DNA of 64,000 nucleotides, from NCBI GenBank assembly GCA_015832175.1, contig WJXW01000002.1, positions 1,984,001 through 2,048,000 of the forward strand, given 5' to 3'. The translations under genes and the position numbers were made by a program. Below the pieces are notes generated by a model. It did no database searches, had not been told where the DNA came from, and was given only the letters and a program-made list of their open reading frames with translations. Below, piece by piece: positions 11,498 to 23,393 of this stretch (the stretch's first letter is position 1; the number at the start of each line of letters is the position of its first letter). Origin of the DNA: Paraphaeosphaeria minitans (Eukaryota; Ascomycota; Dothideomycetes; Pleosporales; Didymosphaeriaceae).

Positions 11498-12263
11498 ATG
11501 GGCAATTCGAACAGCTCGCGGAAGATCTCTGCCCAGGATAAGTATGTTAACCCATCTTTCATATGTCGTACTACAAACATGGCTGACCTACTTCAGAGCG
11601 ATCCTGGACATGAAGAACCAGCGCGATAAGCTGCACCAATACCAGAAACGCATCACCGTTCTCACAGACCGCGAAAAGGAAATCGCAAAGGAGTGCTTGA
11701 GTAAAGGCGACACTACCCGGGCGAAACTCGCATTACGACGCAAGAAGTACCAGGAATCGCTGCTTGCGAAGACGGATGCGCAATTGGCGCAGCTAGAGCA
11801 GCTGACGAGCGATGTCGAGTTTGCGCTGATACAAAAAGATGTGCTGTACGGGCTACAGCAAGGAACCGCGGTGCTTAAGGAGATTCATAAGGAAATGGGT
11901 GGCATCGAGAACGTGGAGAAGCTGCTGGGAGAGAGTGAAGAGGCACGCGCATACCAAGAGGTTCGCATCCACCCTTATGAGCGCTTAGTGAAAGACCGTC
12001 TACTAATATTTAAACTACAGGAGATCAGCGAGCTCCTCGCGAACAAGATGACCAACCAGGACGAAGACGAAGTCGAGGACGAGCTAGAAGCGCTGGAGCG
12101 CGAGGTCAACGGCATTCATACCGATGTTCCAGTGTTGCCCGATGCGCCTGTCGCACAGCCCGAGCTTGCCCCCGAACAGAAAGAGGAAGCACAGAGAGAG
12201 AGAAGGGCACGAGAAAGGGAACAGCAAGTAGCTGCGGAGAATCGGCAAGCCGTTGCGGCATAG
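11498..12263 (+). CDS. VPS20: VPS20 / CHMP6-type ESCRT-III subunit
   Basis: ESCRT-III nucleator that links ESCRT-II to Snf7 at endosomes. Exon 1 is 11498-11541, starting MGNSNSSRK, with Gly2 suited to N-myristoylation as known for Vps20. Exon 2 starts at 11597 (DKAILDMKNQRDKLHQYQKR). The Snf7 core follows: ILTDRE-like helix, CLSKGDTTRAKLALRRKKYQ and a long amphipathic coiled coil. A second intron, 11961-12020, has branch TACTAAT and acceptor CTACAG. It is 60 nt and free of stops, so it can be read through. Spliced, the junction AYQE-EISELLANKM fits the family. The spliced product is about 214 aa. The tail is acidic, then Glu/Arg-rich. It diverges from RIX7. Confidence 0.9.
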
Positions 12264-12675
12264 AGCATAGCGTTTCCTGTTTTGAGCATCATAGAGCAAG
12301 GCGTTCGGAGTTCGCGACACATTATATCACCCTGTTTGAGCGCATTGCGTTATCCGGAGATGTGCAATACATAGAGCGATAGTGAGGAAAGACCGATCCA
12401 TACCATGTAGTCCATCCTAATCACATCCAAGATCTGAGCATGCGTTGGCCACGTGCCCATGTTTTGAATGGTGATGGGCCTCGCAAGTTTGGCAAGCAGT
12501 CTCAGTGGTGCGTCACTGCACATCATGTTTCTTTCACCACAGTGAGACATCGACCTGGATAAATTGATCACGGTCCCATCGCCCGCTCTACACTTCGTAC
12601 TTCTACGCCTTCCATAAGCGCAGGCGCGAAGCTACCCCGCTATCGTGCCCCGCCATCACCAAACACGTCACCAGC
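12264..12675. other. Intergenic region between VPS20 and the PITH gene
   Basis: VPS20 3' end and PITH-gene promoter. No ORF with family features on either strand. Confidence 0.4.
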
Positions 12676-13392
12676 ATGTCGCATCACCACGACCACCACC
12701 ATGGCCACGATGAAGAGCACGCCGAGGCCCACGACCACGTCCATGATCACGACGACGACATCGTACCCGCACTCCAGAATCTGCTCTACCAACAGATCGA
12801 TTTCAGCCGCCTGCGCACGTTGAACGAAGATGAATCGGATCAGGGCCGCAGCATCTGCCAAAAGACGTGGGCGCAGCGGCTGGATCCGCAGCCGGAGCTG
12901 AAAAGCTTTGCTGACGAGCAGATTCTCATGATAGTGCCGTGCGTCCCTTGACTTCCGGTACATCTACAACATTAACAAGATGGCAGGTTCACGGGCCAAG
13001 TCCGCCTCCACAGCATCCTAATCCGCACCTCCTCGACGCCTGCGTCCCCCAAAACCCTCAAAGTCTTCATCAATGACGATTCCCTCGACTTCAGCACCGC
13101 CTCGGACAAGCCACCAACGCAGACGCTCGAAATCTCACAGACCTCAGAGATCCAAGAGATTCCAGTGAAGCGCGCACTTTTCAACACGACACGGGCACTC
13201 GCGCTGTTTTTCGAAGATAACTGGAGCGACGGCGTGGAAGATGAGACAAGGATCAGCTACCTGGGATTCAAGGGAGACTTCATGAAGCTGAACAAGGAGC
13301 CTGTCAACTTCATGGTGGAGCTGGCGGCGAACCCAAGTGATCACAGGACTATCGCCGGGGTGAAGGAGGGCTTGGGCAGGACAATCCAGTAG
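12676..13392 (+). CDS. PITH domain protein
   Basis: Two exons, 12676-12938 and 12987-13392; the 48-nt intron has donor GTGCGT and acceptor CAG, and the product is 222 aa. It opens with a His/Asp-rich leader (MSHHHDHHHGHDEEH) likely to bind metal or act as a linker. The PITH domain follows: LLYQQIDFSRLRTLNED, then ILMIVPFTGQVRLHSILI across the splice junction, then RISYLGFKGDFM near the end. PITH domains occur in thioredoxin-like TXNL1 and in stand-alone PITHD1-type proteins. In TXNL1 the domain contacts the 26S proteasome. No thioredoxin domain is present here, so this is the stand-alone form. The cellular role is inferred only from the family. Confidence 0.9.
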
Positions 13393-13916
13393 ACACTGAA
13401 GTTGGATGCACAGCCAAGAGACCAAGCCACGGACGGTGGAACTCGAAGCAGTACAGCGAGGCTTTGTGAAGAGCACCCTAGGTGGTCACATTCTGCTCAA
13501 GTTTATGACCCGTGCTGCAAGGACATGGGAGGGAGCGGGGAGGAGACGATCGAGAAGGACCATGTCACGACATAAATTTATGTGTATCGTCCACTCATCG
13601 CTAAGAGGGCGCGCTGGAATTGACCGGCATAGTCTTCTGTAGAAACAAGCAGATCATCCGATTTCTACTGTGTCAGCCAAACATCGAGGCATCTGTGCAG
13701 AGGGGACATACTCTGGGTATCATTCTTCAATCCAAATTAGCAAGTCGTCTTCTGCAAGGCAGCTGTATGCCCATGTCACCGCGAGGTCGCGCGATTTGTT
13801 CCAGCGCGCCTGCATCCCACAGCCGTGGCAACTTTCCTCCACTTCCAAGCATCCTTCACATCTTCTCCACAAATACCGTTCTCCCAAATTCAGATTCCAT
13901 TTTCCAGCGCAAGTCC
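13393..13916. other. Convergent 3' region, PITH gene / LSM8
   Basis: Shared 3' flank of two converging genes. Long frames on the plus strand here (13620-14057, 13825-14256) run antisense into LSM8 and are not supported as genes. Confidence 0.45.
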
Positions 13917-14270
13917 TCACACGTGCTTCGTCGTCCCCAGCACCTCCCCTCTGACCTGCGTCCAATCAATACTCGCGTCCAACTCCTCCTCCACGCGCCC
14001 AATAATCGCCACGCTATCTCCTCTTATGATGTACAGGCCCAACGGCACTTCTTCTGAGGGTACGTCTTCCTCGCGCGGCCGAATGATGCGCTCTACGGCT
14101 TCGGAGAGGACGAGATTCATGCTGCCATCGCAAGATTCGAGAATGCCGACCATAGTGCGGCCGTCGAGCGTGAGGACGGATACCTTCTCTGCAGAGATCG
14201 GTCAGGAAAAAGCAGTTTCGCAAAGTTCGGAGAGGGCAGGCGTACTGTGTAGGTAGTGGTTGAGCGCCAT
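13917..14270 (-). CDS. LSM8: U6 snRNA-associated Sm-like protein LSM8
   Basis: Subunit of the nuclear Lsm2-8 ring that binds the U6 snRNA 3' end. Exon 1 is 14246-14270 (ATG at 14270) and exon 2 is 13917-14188; the 57-nt intron has donor GTACGC, branch CTGAC and acceptor CAG. The product is 98 aa, the usual size. Joined sequence MALNHYLHKKVSVLTLDGR leads into the Sm1 motif (DGRTMVGILESCDGSMNLVL, about residues 16-35). Sm2 is PLGLYIIRGDSVAIIGRV. The short Sm fold with GLYxIRGDxV and an extended acidic tail is the LSM8 pattern rather than LSM1 or LSM3. The short first exon hides the start from simple ORF calling. Confidence 0.9.
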
Positions 14271-14635
14271 TGTGGTGGGGTAGAACGTATCGAGAGTTCG
14301 ACAGGCGGTGATTGAGCGCTCCGACGGGTTCGTATCGTTGTCGTGGAGCAGAGCGGTGGTTCGAAGGAGTAATTCGGGTTCTTCGACGGGAAGCGCTGGC
14401 AAAGCGTCCACAAAGCGAGTGTAGGCGCGAAGCTTTGCGAAGAGGTCAAGATGCTCGGAACATGCTGGTCTGTGCGCTGCCCAATGTTCGCAGCCTTTCA
14501 GTAAGTCTGCCTTCAAGGATTCTACATGCTCTGCGTATTGGATGCGATTAGTAACTACTTTGATTCATTGGTTGGCTCCGCAGCTATCATAGCAAGAGCT
14601 CCGTTCGCTTGGTCTAAGCCTCTATGCAGTCGGCC
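14271..14635. other. Intergenic region between two minus-strand genes
   Basis: LSM8 promoter and the 3' end of the AhpD-like gene. Frames here of about 100 aa are shadows of neither gene and show no family features. Confidence 0.4.
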
Positions 14636-15370
14636 TCACACCTCCTTCTCGATGTCATCCGCACTCGGAATTCGATCCAGTTTCGTGCCCATAAATTCAC
14701 CAAGCTTCCTTACACAATCCATCATGGTCTTCACATCCTCCAGACTGATTCCAATTCGTCTCGACCCGCGAATGTGCCATGCCGTCTCGAGCGGCAGATT
14801 CTGAATCATGATCCCGACCAACACGACCACCTCGGTATCGATATCGTCGACGACTTGTCGGTCGCTGAGGTACAGCCCATATGTGATCTCAGTGCTAATC
14901 CAGCGAAAGTCCTTGTGTGCGTCGAACAGGGCGAGCGTCTTATCCGTGTTGTGCGTGTAGATTTTCCTCAACCAGTCCATACCCCGGGCGTGGTTCTCGC
15001 TATTGTTAGCCCAATCTTTGCGTGAGAAGCTATAGTCGCGGTCCTCGGGCCGTTCCACTTTGGCTATGGCGAGGATGGCTTCGAGGGGTTTGCATACGCC
15101 AATGATGGACACGAGCTTAACAAGGGCTTCACGCAGGGTGCGGACAACCTTCTGTCGCTGGTCGCTTTGCTGGCAGTCCGGTTTGTTGATGATGTGGAGG
15201 TAAAGTTGGTCTGCGAGGAGTGGCTCTGTTCCGCCGACCAGCGCCGCCAGCGTGAGGAGGTACCAATGATTGTCGCCGAGGCTGGTGGTGGTGAAGGCTC
15301 GTTCGATGGATTGGAAGAGCGCAGACACGTCCGGGCGAATGGCCGGGGTGGCAAGAGTTGCGGAAGCCAT
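14636..15370 (-). CDS. AhpD-like / carboxymuconolactone decarboxylase-like protein
   Basis: A single-exon 244-aa protein. It resembles a fungal AhpD-like family with a helical N-terminal part (RPDVSALFQSIERAF, HWYLLTLAALVGGTEP) and a C-terminal helix pair, EVVVLVGIMIQNLPLETAWHIRG followed by GISLEDVKTMM. The latter matches the carboxymuconolactone decarboxylase core, where a His-x-Arg-Gly stretch precedes a helix-capping acidic motif. I do not see the CxxC redox pair of bacterial AhpD, so peroxidase activity is not supported. No signal peptide. The family level is fairly safe; the reaction is unknown. Confidence 0.65.
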   Translation of the reverse strand: MASATLATPAIRPDVSALFQSIERAFTTTSLGDNHWYLLTLAALVGGTEPLLADQLYLHIINKPDCQQSDQRQKVVRTLREALVKLVSIIGVCKPLEAILAIAKVERPEDRDYSFSRKDWANNSENHARGMDWLRKIYTHNTDKTLALFDAHKDFRWISTEITYGLYLSDRQVVDDIDTEVVVLVGIMIQNLPLETAWHIRGSRRIGISLEDVKTMMDCVRKLGEFMGTKLDRIPSADDIEKEV

Positions 15371-17391
15371 TCTCGACTCTTCGCAGTCGTTGATCGGCGA
15401 TATGATGATGTGCTGCTTCCAATAATGTTTTGTATCTGGACGAAGGACCGGTTCTTTCCGTTTGTCGTTCGCCTTTAGCAGACCGCAACAGGCGTACGTA
15501 GGTCTTCCGGCTATGTCTTATCAGACTCGAAGAGGAGTTTTGTTCAGCTGCCTGTTATCCAACCTTGGGATTCTTGATACAATGCTGCAAATGCTCCGTT
15601 CCGTCTGATCTTCTTGTTTGGTGACTCAATGACACAGTCTGTATTTACGTTTCTTTTCGTTGACAAGTTTACGGAACTAGACAAGATCAAACAGCAGGGA
15701 GAACGACCATCTTACATGAGCGCTTGTGCAGTGCGAAAAGTCATGGTTGCTCTCACCGTGTAGACCCCCACAGTGGGGTACAAACTTCCCAGTGCATCCC
15801 TAACCTCGGGGACGCTTGAGCGATTCCGAAGAGTCGGCCCAACTGTGTCACAGAACCACGGTTCTGGACATCTCTAGGTCATCTTGGAGCACCCATTACA
15901 GCCGAGAAAACCAATGCGGCTGCGTGCTGCCATGCGTCCTCCTCTAGGTTTCTAATTGTCGGCCCATCATCAGATCATCGAATACAGCCATTCCGTCTCG
16001 CGAACTTCTGAGCAGTAGGTACCATAGGATCCTTGATCTCTGACCGCACATTTTTCTACCTCCGAGAAGGCCTCACCCAAAAGGGTGCGATTACATATCT
16101 AGCTTTGAAAGAATTACAGGTTGCAGTCCAATAGACCTTCAGGGACTGCTTTGGCCTTCCTCTTTATTCTAGCTACAAGCTGCATTTCGCCTGTCACAAG
16201 GTGAACGGAGCCATTACTCGCCTCCTTTTCTTGCTGTACCACCAGCAATGATGTTTCGGTTACCGCCTCTTTGGAAAGGCGATATGGGCCTCATGCCCGG
16301 ACCGAACGCCCTAGCCTCGTCATCTTTGTCACCACGCTCGTACAGTCACTTCAGTCTTTGCTTATGCTTCCCCATCTTTCCTCATACACCCGAATATCCA
16401 ACAGCAATCACTGCCCGGGGTGATTTCGAATTCGACCCGCATCTTCACGTCCTTTTATATCGTGACTTCTACTATTGGCCTCTACGTGGGCTCAATAACC
16501 GGGTAAGCCAGAGGCTAACGACTGCCGGAGTCGCCAGAGTTTGATGCGGGCTGCACGTTAAGCCATACTGTGCAACGTTTGCCCGACTTCGACATACGGA
16601 AGATTGTCAAGAGCTTTTGCCATATCTCCGTGAGACTCCTCGCAAGCACTTTTAGTTCTGTCACGCGTCTAAGAGCAAATATTTGCACATATCCATACCT
16701 TGAAAAAAGCATTTTTGTCGATGGTTGTTGTTTGTCGGCGTCCAGCTGGCAACTAGGCCGCCTCGCCTATATCGTACCGCTCAGTGTAGCTTTTTGATCA
16801 TCTACTACCTCCCTATGAGATCCACCACGCCTCTTTGGCTATCAGTTTGCGACTCGGTATCGAGCAGGCCTCGATAATGTTCCTGTATCAGTGCTGGCAA
16901 GACAACACTCGCGTCACGTCAGGGGTCTGTTGCGAATTTTCAACCTCCGAGCTATCAGGGAGCCGCACTGGCACGCGGTCCTTATCGGTACTATATATTC
17001 ACTTCTGTCTCACGCTTGCCGGAAAAACCTTGCCCGTTTCCCGCGTGCGCTTGCCAATTTCTATACAGTGACGAGCTTCAATTTGCGGTCACAACACAAC
17101 TCAAATTGATTTATCTATTGGGACTTTCAATTGAGAGTTCATTACCTTTCCTGCTCCCCACTGTGCCTTTGTACCCGGGTGCCCAGTTTACACCTGCGAT
17201 CCCGCTCGAATTCGAAACCACCAGCAGGTCTCCACAATCGCCTCATACGTTACAACACATTGCACCCGAAACATCACGAACACCGGGGTACCTCGTAGCT
17301 ACGATTGACATCGCTTTCTCGAGCAAGTTGCAAAGTGGAAGTCGACGTCGAGACAATCACGACAGGTGCTGCATAATCGACGGCCAACAGT
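15371..17391. other. Gene-poor 2-kb region
   Basis: Divergent space between the AhpD-like gene and the DUF6604-like gene. Frames up to 127 aa occur but have no conserved pattern. I see no tRNA, repeat or transposon ends. Confidence 0.5.
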
Positions 17392-19939
17392 ATGGGTAAG
17401 ACACTTCAAAATCATCTCGAATAACTGGCTAACAAGAGGGATCTTCGAATAGTGCCTTACAAGACGTACAAGAACTCTACGGTTCGAGTCATCTCTTGGA
17501 TTTGCGAAACGGCAGATAACCATGGCAGCCCGACAACATTTTCGATACCAACTGTGTCGAGAGCCTTTATTCCTACTGAGGAGATCCGCAGACAAGCGCA
17601 GCACCTCGCCACGCTTCAGCAAGACACACTTGTTATGTCACATGTTATATGGAAACACTACAAGATCATGCTCGCCGGTCGCACGCAATACCTCGCACGG
17701 TACGCCGACGACATGAATGCAGCAGAGGCTAATGCAGGCCACGCTCATTTCCTCCGAATCATGATCGAAATACAGAACTTGTTAAGAGATCGTGTAAGCG
17801 TACAAGTAGTAGCCAAAGCCACGACAGCAAAGAACCCGGTCATTTTAGGCACGCTTGGGAGTCTATACAATGCTCTTGAAGTGGAGGATACCAACGAAGA
17901 AATCGCATTCCCAGATGATGTCTCCGAGGATTCTATAGCGAGCTCGACAGGTTTATCGTATATGCCTGATACGTTTGATCTTGAGCATGACCTGATGGCT
18001 AAGTGGGGTCATTTCATCAGCAGCTACGAGCCGCTCTTAAAATACCTAGACAAACGATTGTCGGACACGGAGTATCTTGACCAGCCACTCTTCGAACACT
18101 TGGAAGAACAAACATCGAACACTGAGTATCTTGACTACTGGTGGTACCCAGTCCAAGATGATACGTTCCAAAACTACAACTACTCCTCACTCGATCCGGC
18201 CGTGGCTGCTTTCCTAGCAGAAGTGGCTGTCACCATACTTAGTGACCAAGAGGAAGATATATACAAGACTCGGGACGCACTCAGCGAGCGTACAGGAATC
18301 TACTACTTTCTTCCTTTCACAAAAAACCCAAGCGATACAGGTTACTTTTTGTCTTTAACGCTGGGAGACCTAACAGCGCTGAGGAAAATCCATGGGCAGA
18401 GCTACCTGCTTCCGTTCAAGCCATTAGATACGCGCCATCCTAGTATCCAGTACCCAACTGGGATCGAACGTTTGACCAGGCGCGATCGCGATGCAGCACT
18501 AGCCTGTTTCGTAATGGACCTAAACCTTGAATGCGTAAGTTCACATGTTCCAGCGCCATTAGAACAGCTCCATTAATGTTGATCAGCAATCGCACGAAGA
18601 ATTCTGTAAAACAAAACCGTTACCCCCAACCAGCCAGGATGTCATATCTCAGGTCCTCCAAAAAGTCAATGAGGTGACTGACCAAGCTGCTGCTGATAGA
18701 GTTCTGGTGCAAACAACCTTCTGTGCGTCCTTACTCCAATTCCCAATCAGGACGAACCCACTACAATCCTATTGCGAGCTTCTGGAGGCCTGCAATCATT
18801 GGGAAGACCTTGCAGCTGGGGTTCGGAGGCGAGTCGAGATGAATTCACTATGTGAAGACCTTCTTGGGAAATTGGAAGCCACCGTCTCATGGGTAAGGGA
18901 ATGGCCAGTTCCATTCCTTCAAGAAAAAGAGCTGGTGAAGATTACTCAGGATCCGGAAAAGCAGCGACAACTAGAGGGGATGATCTCTTTCCGCAATCAT
19001 GCCTTGATGCTTAGAAGGGCAAATCTTACGCTCTGTGGCAAGCTACGTCTCCTTCTTCTTGTGCTAGGGGAAGAATTCGGTCTTGAGCTGCTCAATTCGG
19101 CACGATATGTACAGCCCATGTGCTATCTGTACAAGACCATCATGGCTCACAATCTTTTTGCGAGGAATGGATTTGGCTATTCCCACGTGCAGCTCAAAGT
19201 GACCCCAGCATTGGACATGAGGGCCATGGAATTGATCTGCCGGCAACACAAGAAGGATCTGTTCGCTGGAGAGTTCCCTTCGAAGCCTGATCGCATCGTC
19301 AAGCTTATGAAGCTCAAAACGGGTCGGCCACTTACGCAGATGGCACATCCAGCGCCGGGTAGAACCCCTCAATCGCAACTTACAAGCGTGACCTGGAATC
19401 TACAGCCCCACCCGACGGTCTCCATTTTCCGCGATTATTTCCACGAGCGCAGGACCATGCTTGAGACGATTGGCACCTTCGACAAGGCAATACAGGAGGA
19501 CGAGCCGAAGAAATATAAGCGAAAGTCGCTCTTGAACGAGCAAGGAATAATTCCCTTCTTGAAGAAGCTAGAACCAAAGCTCAAAGAGGCAATCGAGTGG
19601 ATGCAGCCAGATTATGTCACTGCCCATTGCGCGTTTATAGCTCTGTTCAAAAAGATACATATCACGATGCGTATCAAGGGCATCTCCTTGCACGAAACAT
19701 TCCTCGGTATCACGGAACCGGCGCTCGGAGATTGGAAGAAAGGCACGCCATCGGCCTACGGTTACGCTTACTGCATCGCAAACTCGGTGGTTCAGGAACT
19801 TGAGCTGGCGCTACATCTTGAGGCCTTGATGGGCAAAGACAAAATGAAAAAAGACAATATTCTCACCCCTTTGCTTGATGTAGCAGTTGCAGTCATCAAG
19901 GAGTATTGCGAAGCTGGCGGAGACGGCTTTGCAGACTAG
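17392..19939 (+). CDS. DUF6604-like fungal protein
   Basis: Three exons: a 4-nt first exon 17392-17395 (ATG G), then 17453-18534 and 18587-19939. Introns of 57 and 52 nt carry GTAAGA/GTAAGT donors and TAG/CAG acceptors. Phases agree and give 812 aa. Without the 4-nt exon the frame has no ATG at the conserved start. Joined, it begins MVPYKTYKNSTVRVISWICE, the Tyr-Lys-x-x-T...WL/I...T pattern at the start of DUF6604 proteins. The middle (about residues 150-260) is acidic with two similar SDTEYLD/SNTEYLD segments. The second half is helical with no enzyme motif. Function is unknown; many such proteins occur in large, variable fungal families. Confidence 0.72.
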
Positions 19940-20243
19940 CTTCTGCAAGCCATGGCAACAGATTCGTATTCCCGGGCTGGGGAGGCGGGGCGGACACACA
20001 AGCAGGCTTTGGAGCATTAGGATCGGGGCTTTTCACGTATGGGAATGACAAACTCTATTCCAAATTTTGATAGTGAGAGAATAAAGCAATGGGTGCGCTT
20101 TTTAGACGCTGCGTGTTTTCTTTGTACATCTTTATTGAAATACATATATGAAGAGAAACTATAAGACTATAGTCGTCCACTTTGACTAAATAACACCGTG
20201 ATAAGAAGTATAGTTCGTAATGCTCATGTGTAGTGTGCAGGAA
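19940..20243. other. Convergent 3' region
   Basis: A 304-bp A/T-rich spacer between two converging genes; it should hold both polyadenylation sites (for example AATAAAGC at 20081 on the plus strand). Confidence 0.4.
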
Positions 20244-22031
20244 TCACCTCGATTTTACAGCGTTACCTTCTCCGCATGCCTCGATGATTTCCTGCCAACT
20301 CTTCTTATCCATGCCCAGTGCTTCTCTTGCCATCTCCATCTCCTCCTGTGTCGGCAAGTTCACTATGGTCAGGTACATGACATCCGGCTTGAGGGCTTTC
20401 TTCACGCCTCTCACAGCATATCCTATCGGTCCTCTAGGCTGGAGTGCTGGTTGCTTCGTTTTGGGCAATAGCTTGCCGTCTTCGCCAACCTCCCGGAATT
20501 GAGAATCACGGGCTTGTCTGCGCTGGTCACGACGGCTGGCGCCTCTTCTGCCATTTGTATAGTCGTCATCGTAGTCGTAGCCTCGCGAACTTCCACGTTG
20601 GCGGCTGGTAAGTAAGCTTTCACGCGCGCTCAGAAGGCCACCGCTTCCGTCATCGCTTCTGCTTCTACCACCAACAACACTACTCTCTTGACGACCTCCC
20701 GCTGCTGCAAGCGCACTTCCTAGAAGTCCGCCACGTTGACGACCACCTCCACGGTCACCTGCACCGCGCATGCCAAGCAGTCCACGGCCTTGCACCACAA
20801 TCTTTCCACCTGTTACGAGGGACACCAGGTGACCGTTGTTGCAGGCGTTATTCGGATCTGCAAAGCGATTCTTGAATTCTGGCGCCTCGCCGTGGGCCTT
20901 TGTGAGGGCTGCATCCGGATTGTTCCCCGAGAAATTTGCCTGCGCCCGCCGATCGAAATAGTCCGCAACAAACTCCTTGTTGCGCATCATTCTCTCCTTG
21001 AAACTTTCGTCGCGTTTGAGCTCCGGTCGCTTCACCATGTCGTCGAGACCAGGATAGATGAGTGGTGCGATCTCCAGCGGCATCTCATCAACGTTGGCTT
21101 TGCCGGATGCTAAGCGAATGGGACGAGTGAAATTTGCTGATTTCGACGCGGGGTCATCACCAGGAAGTCCCCATTTTGAGACAATCTTAGCGTTTTCGAA
21201 ATTCACGGTCTCCATGCTTAGCTGGATGCCGCCGGTGACGCTGGCATCTTGTTTGCAGATTACAACCATCGCATAGAGTCCCGCGGGCATAAAGACATCC
21301 TTGTTCATTTTGTCCAGGAAGGTGTTTGATTTAGCCCTGCCTTGTAGTTCGCAACCAGCTCTGCAATTTCGTCAGTGAAGGTGTTCGTGTGGCCTAGGCA
21401 GCATCCATGGTACATACTCAGCAGCAATCGACACAGCAGTGGTGACACCCATTACTATCGGTCCTGGGATTGCCATGCCGACAATTCCCGCTGTCAAAGA
21501 GACTGCCTTGAACCAAGGCGACCCTTGCGCAGATTTGTCCCAACTTTCCAGAAACTTCATGAAAGAATCCTGGTCGATGCCCAGTGGCTCCAAGTCCGGA
21601 GCATATGCACGCGTCCATCCCCTCGCTCTCGAGCCCGGTCGCCTCTGTGGTATGATGACGGGATTGGGGAGTCGCGACACTTCTCCGTTGTGTATATGTG
21701 TTTGATAGTTCTTCGTTTCTGCAACGGTATATGCGAGCTCCGCGATGGCTTGATCGGAATTCGAGGTGATGGACTCGTATGATGGAGGAGGACTAGCGGC
21801 TTCGTCTAGCGCCCACATCCGTTCATCGTCAGCCATTTCCGCGTCTTCAAGCGACTTCTCGTCGACTTCCGGGCGTTCCTTGTTTTCGTAATCATCCGGA
21901 CTACGACTTGATTCCCCTCGCTCTTGTTCTGCCAATGCGTCTTTGCGCTCCTTGCGATCGTGGTATTTCTCGCCGGCGAGGCCGATTCCGACTGAGACGC
22001 CCTGGGCAAGCTTTCCGATCAGACCAGCCAT
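20244..22031 (-). CDS. Uncharacterised fungal protein, 576 aa
   Basis: Two exons, 21418-22031 and 20244-21360. The 57-nt intron has donor GTATGT, branch CTGAC and acceptor CAG, and joins SIAAE to AGCELQGRAKSNTFLDKMN. The N-terminal part is charged, with a PPPSYE motif near residue 80. A glycine/alanine-rich hydrophobic helix (AGIVGMAIPGPIVMGVTTAV) ends just before the junction and could be a membrane segment. The middle (DVFMPAGLYAMVV, KWGLPGDDPAS, PLIYPGLDDM) is compact and looks conserved. It is followed by a long Arg/Gly/Ser-rich tract with RGG- and GRS-type repeats and a short helical C-terminus. I recognise it as a widespread fungal type but know no function; the RG tract would suit RNA or protein scaffolding. 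Confidence 0.72.
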
Positions 22032-23393
22032 GACGCTGTTGCGGTGGGTTCTAACGACACAAAAATAACGAATCCAAAAGGTCTTAGATGAATTATCAAC
22101 ACTGATTTTCCAGGAGATGTATGCGATAAGGTATGCTGAAACATCGCCGACAGCGGGCAGAGTAATACCTAGTTATACCCGCCTCCTGGTGCGTTCCCAA
22201 AGCGCTTCATGCGCCTATCTAGGGAGCCAGTGCGCAACAAGCACTGCCATGTTGGGACTTAAGAGCTTCGGTGGCTTCGTATGAACACTATGAACAACAC
22301 CTTAACGTACCCGGCAAGTTTTGATAGGCAAAGCTGGGAGGCGGTCCCATGGTAGGGCCGAAGAAAGTGCTGACAGGGGCCGTAACCAAGGGGGACCGGT
22401 GCCAGTGGCTATGCGGAAGCTGAGATGCGATTGGCCAGCGCACTCGTGTCCCAAACAAGTCAAGCCCACGAAACCTCACAGCTCTCCGTAGGAGGTTTCG
22501 GCTTGTAAACAAACGAAGACTCGCGTTGATAAGTAAACACGCTATATTGTTGTCTCTTTTGATCTGGATGAGTGACCTATTTTCAATTGTTGGATACCTT
22601 GCTCTGCGAAAGAACTTATCCGCAATGTTAGCGTCCAAGTCGCCGTTCGAAACCTAAAGCACGGCAGCTGTTATTGTGACCTAAGAGGAGTAATTGCTGG
22701 TTTCCATAGATCGAGCTCTCCATAACATGCTGATTGTATTTTGACAATAGACGTGGTATTTGCAGCGCGAGGCCTCGTTCGTAATCGATGCAAGAGATTC
22801 GGACCATTGAGATGCTTTTATGTCATTTATTGTGCCGCTTTGCATAAAACAACGAGGTAGGCACTGTCGTAGTCGATTGTAGAGTATCGCAGTTGAGGGC
22901 GAAGTGTAGACTTCTAGGTCACTGTCAACGAGCAACCCCGGTGCTGCTGAGGCCGTACGGCCGTAAGGCTGGCGAAGTGCTTACGTCCGATGTAGAAGCG
23001 GCGCTGTACCAGATCGGGAGGCGAATTGCGCTAGCGCTCAGAGTCACTCCGACTCGGAAGCATCTTCGGCCGGCGGAGAGTTTATGGCACGCCCTGAGGC
23101 ATGCACAGTCGCGCCTATTCGTCAACAGCGCCGTCTGGAGATCGATTGTTGCTAACTCGCAACAGCATGAATGCTGAGGGAGACGATGTCGCAATGCTCA
23201 AAGCTGGAGAGGGGCCGTGGAGGTCTAAGCGTGAATGTCAGTGTAGGTACGGTAGAGTTGTGTATAAGAAGAAGAGATTCGCACATCTCTTGTTCAGCAT
23301 CAACGACAAACATACTCACACCAAACCACTTCTCCAAGCTTCGCATTCTTCTTTCAGTGAATCCCGCCCTTAAGCCATATTCAGCAAAACATT
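22032..23393. other. Gene-poor region with promoter of the MDR gene
   Basis: Small opposing frames at 22893-23194 read on both strands and are likely chance in GC-rich sequence. A TATAAG at 23260-23265 lies about 130 bp upstream of the next start codon and precedes a CT-rich leader, so it is a candidate TATA element. Confidence 0.4.

Noticed and set aside
13825..14256. A 143-aa plus-strand frame over LSM8
   Set aside because: Antisense shadow; the minus strand gives a correct LSM8 after splicing.
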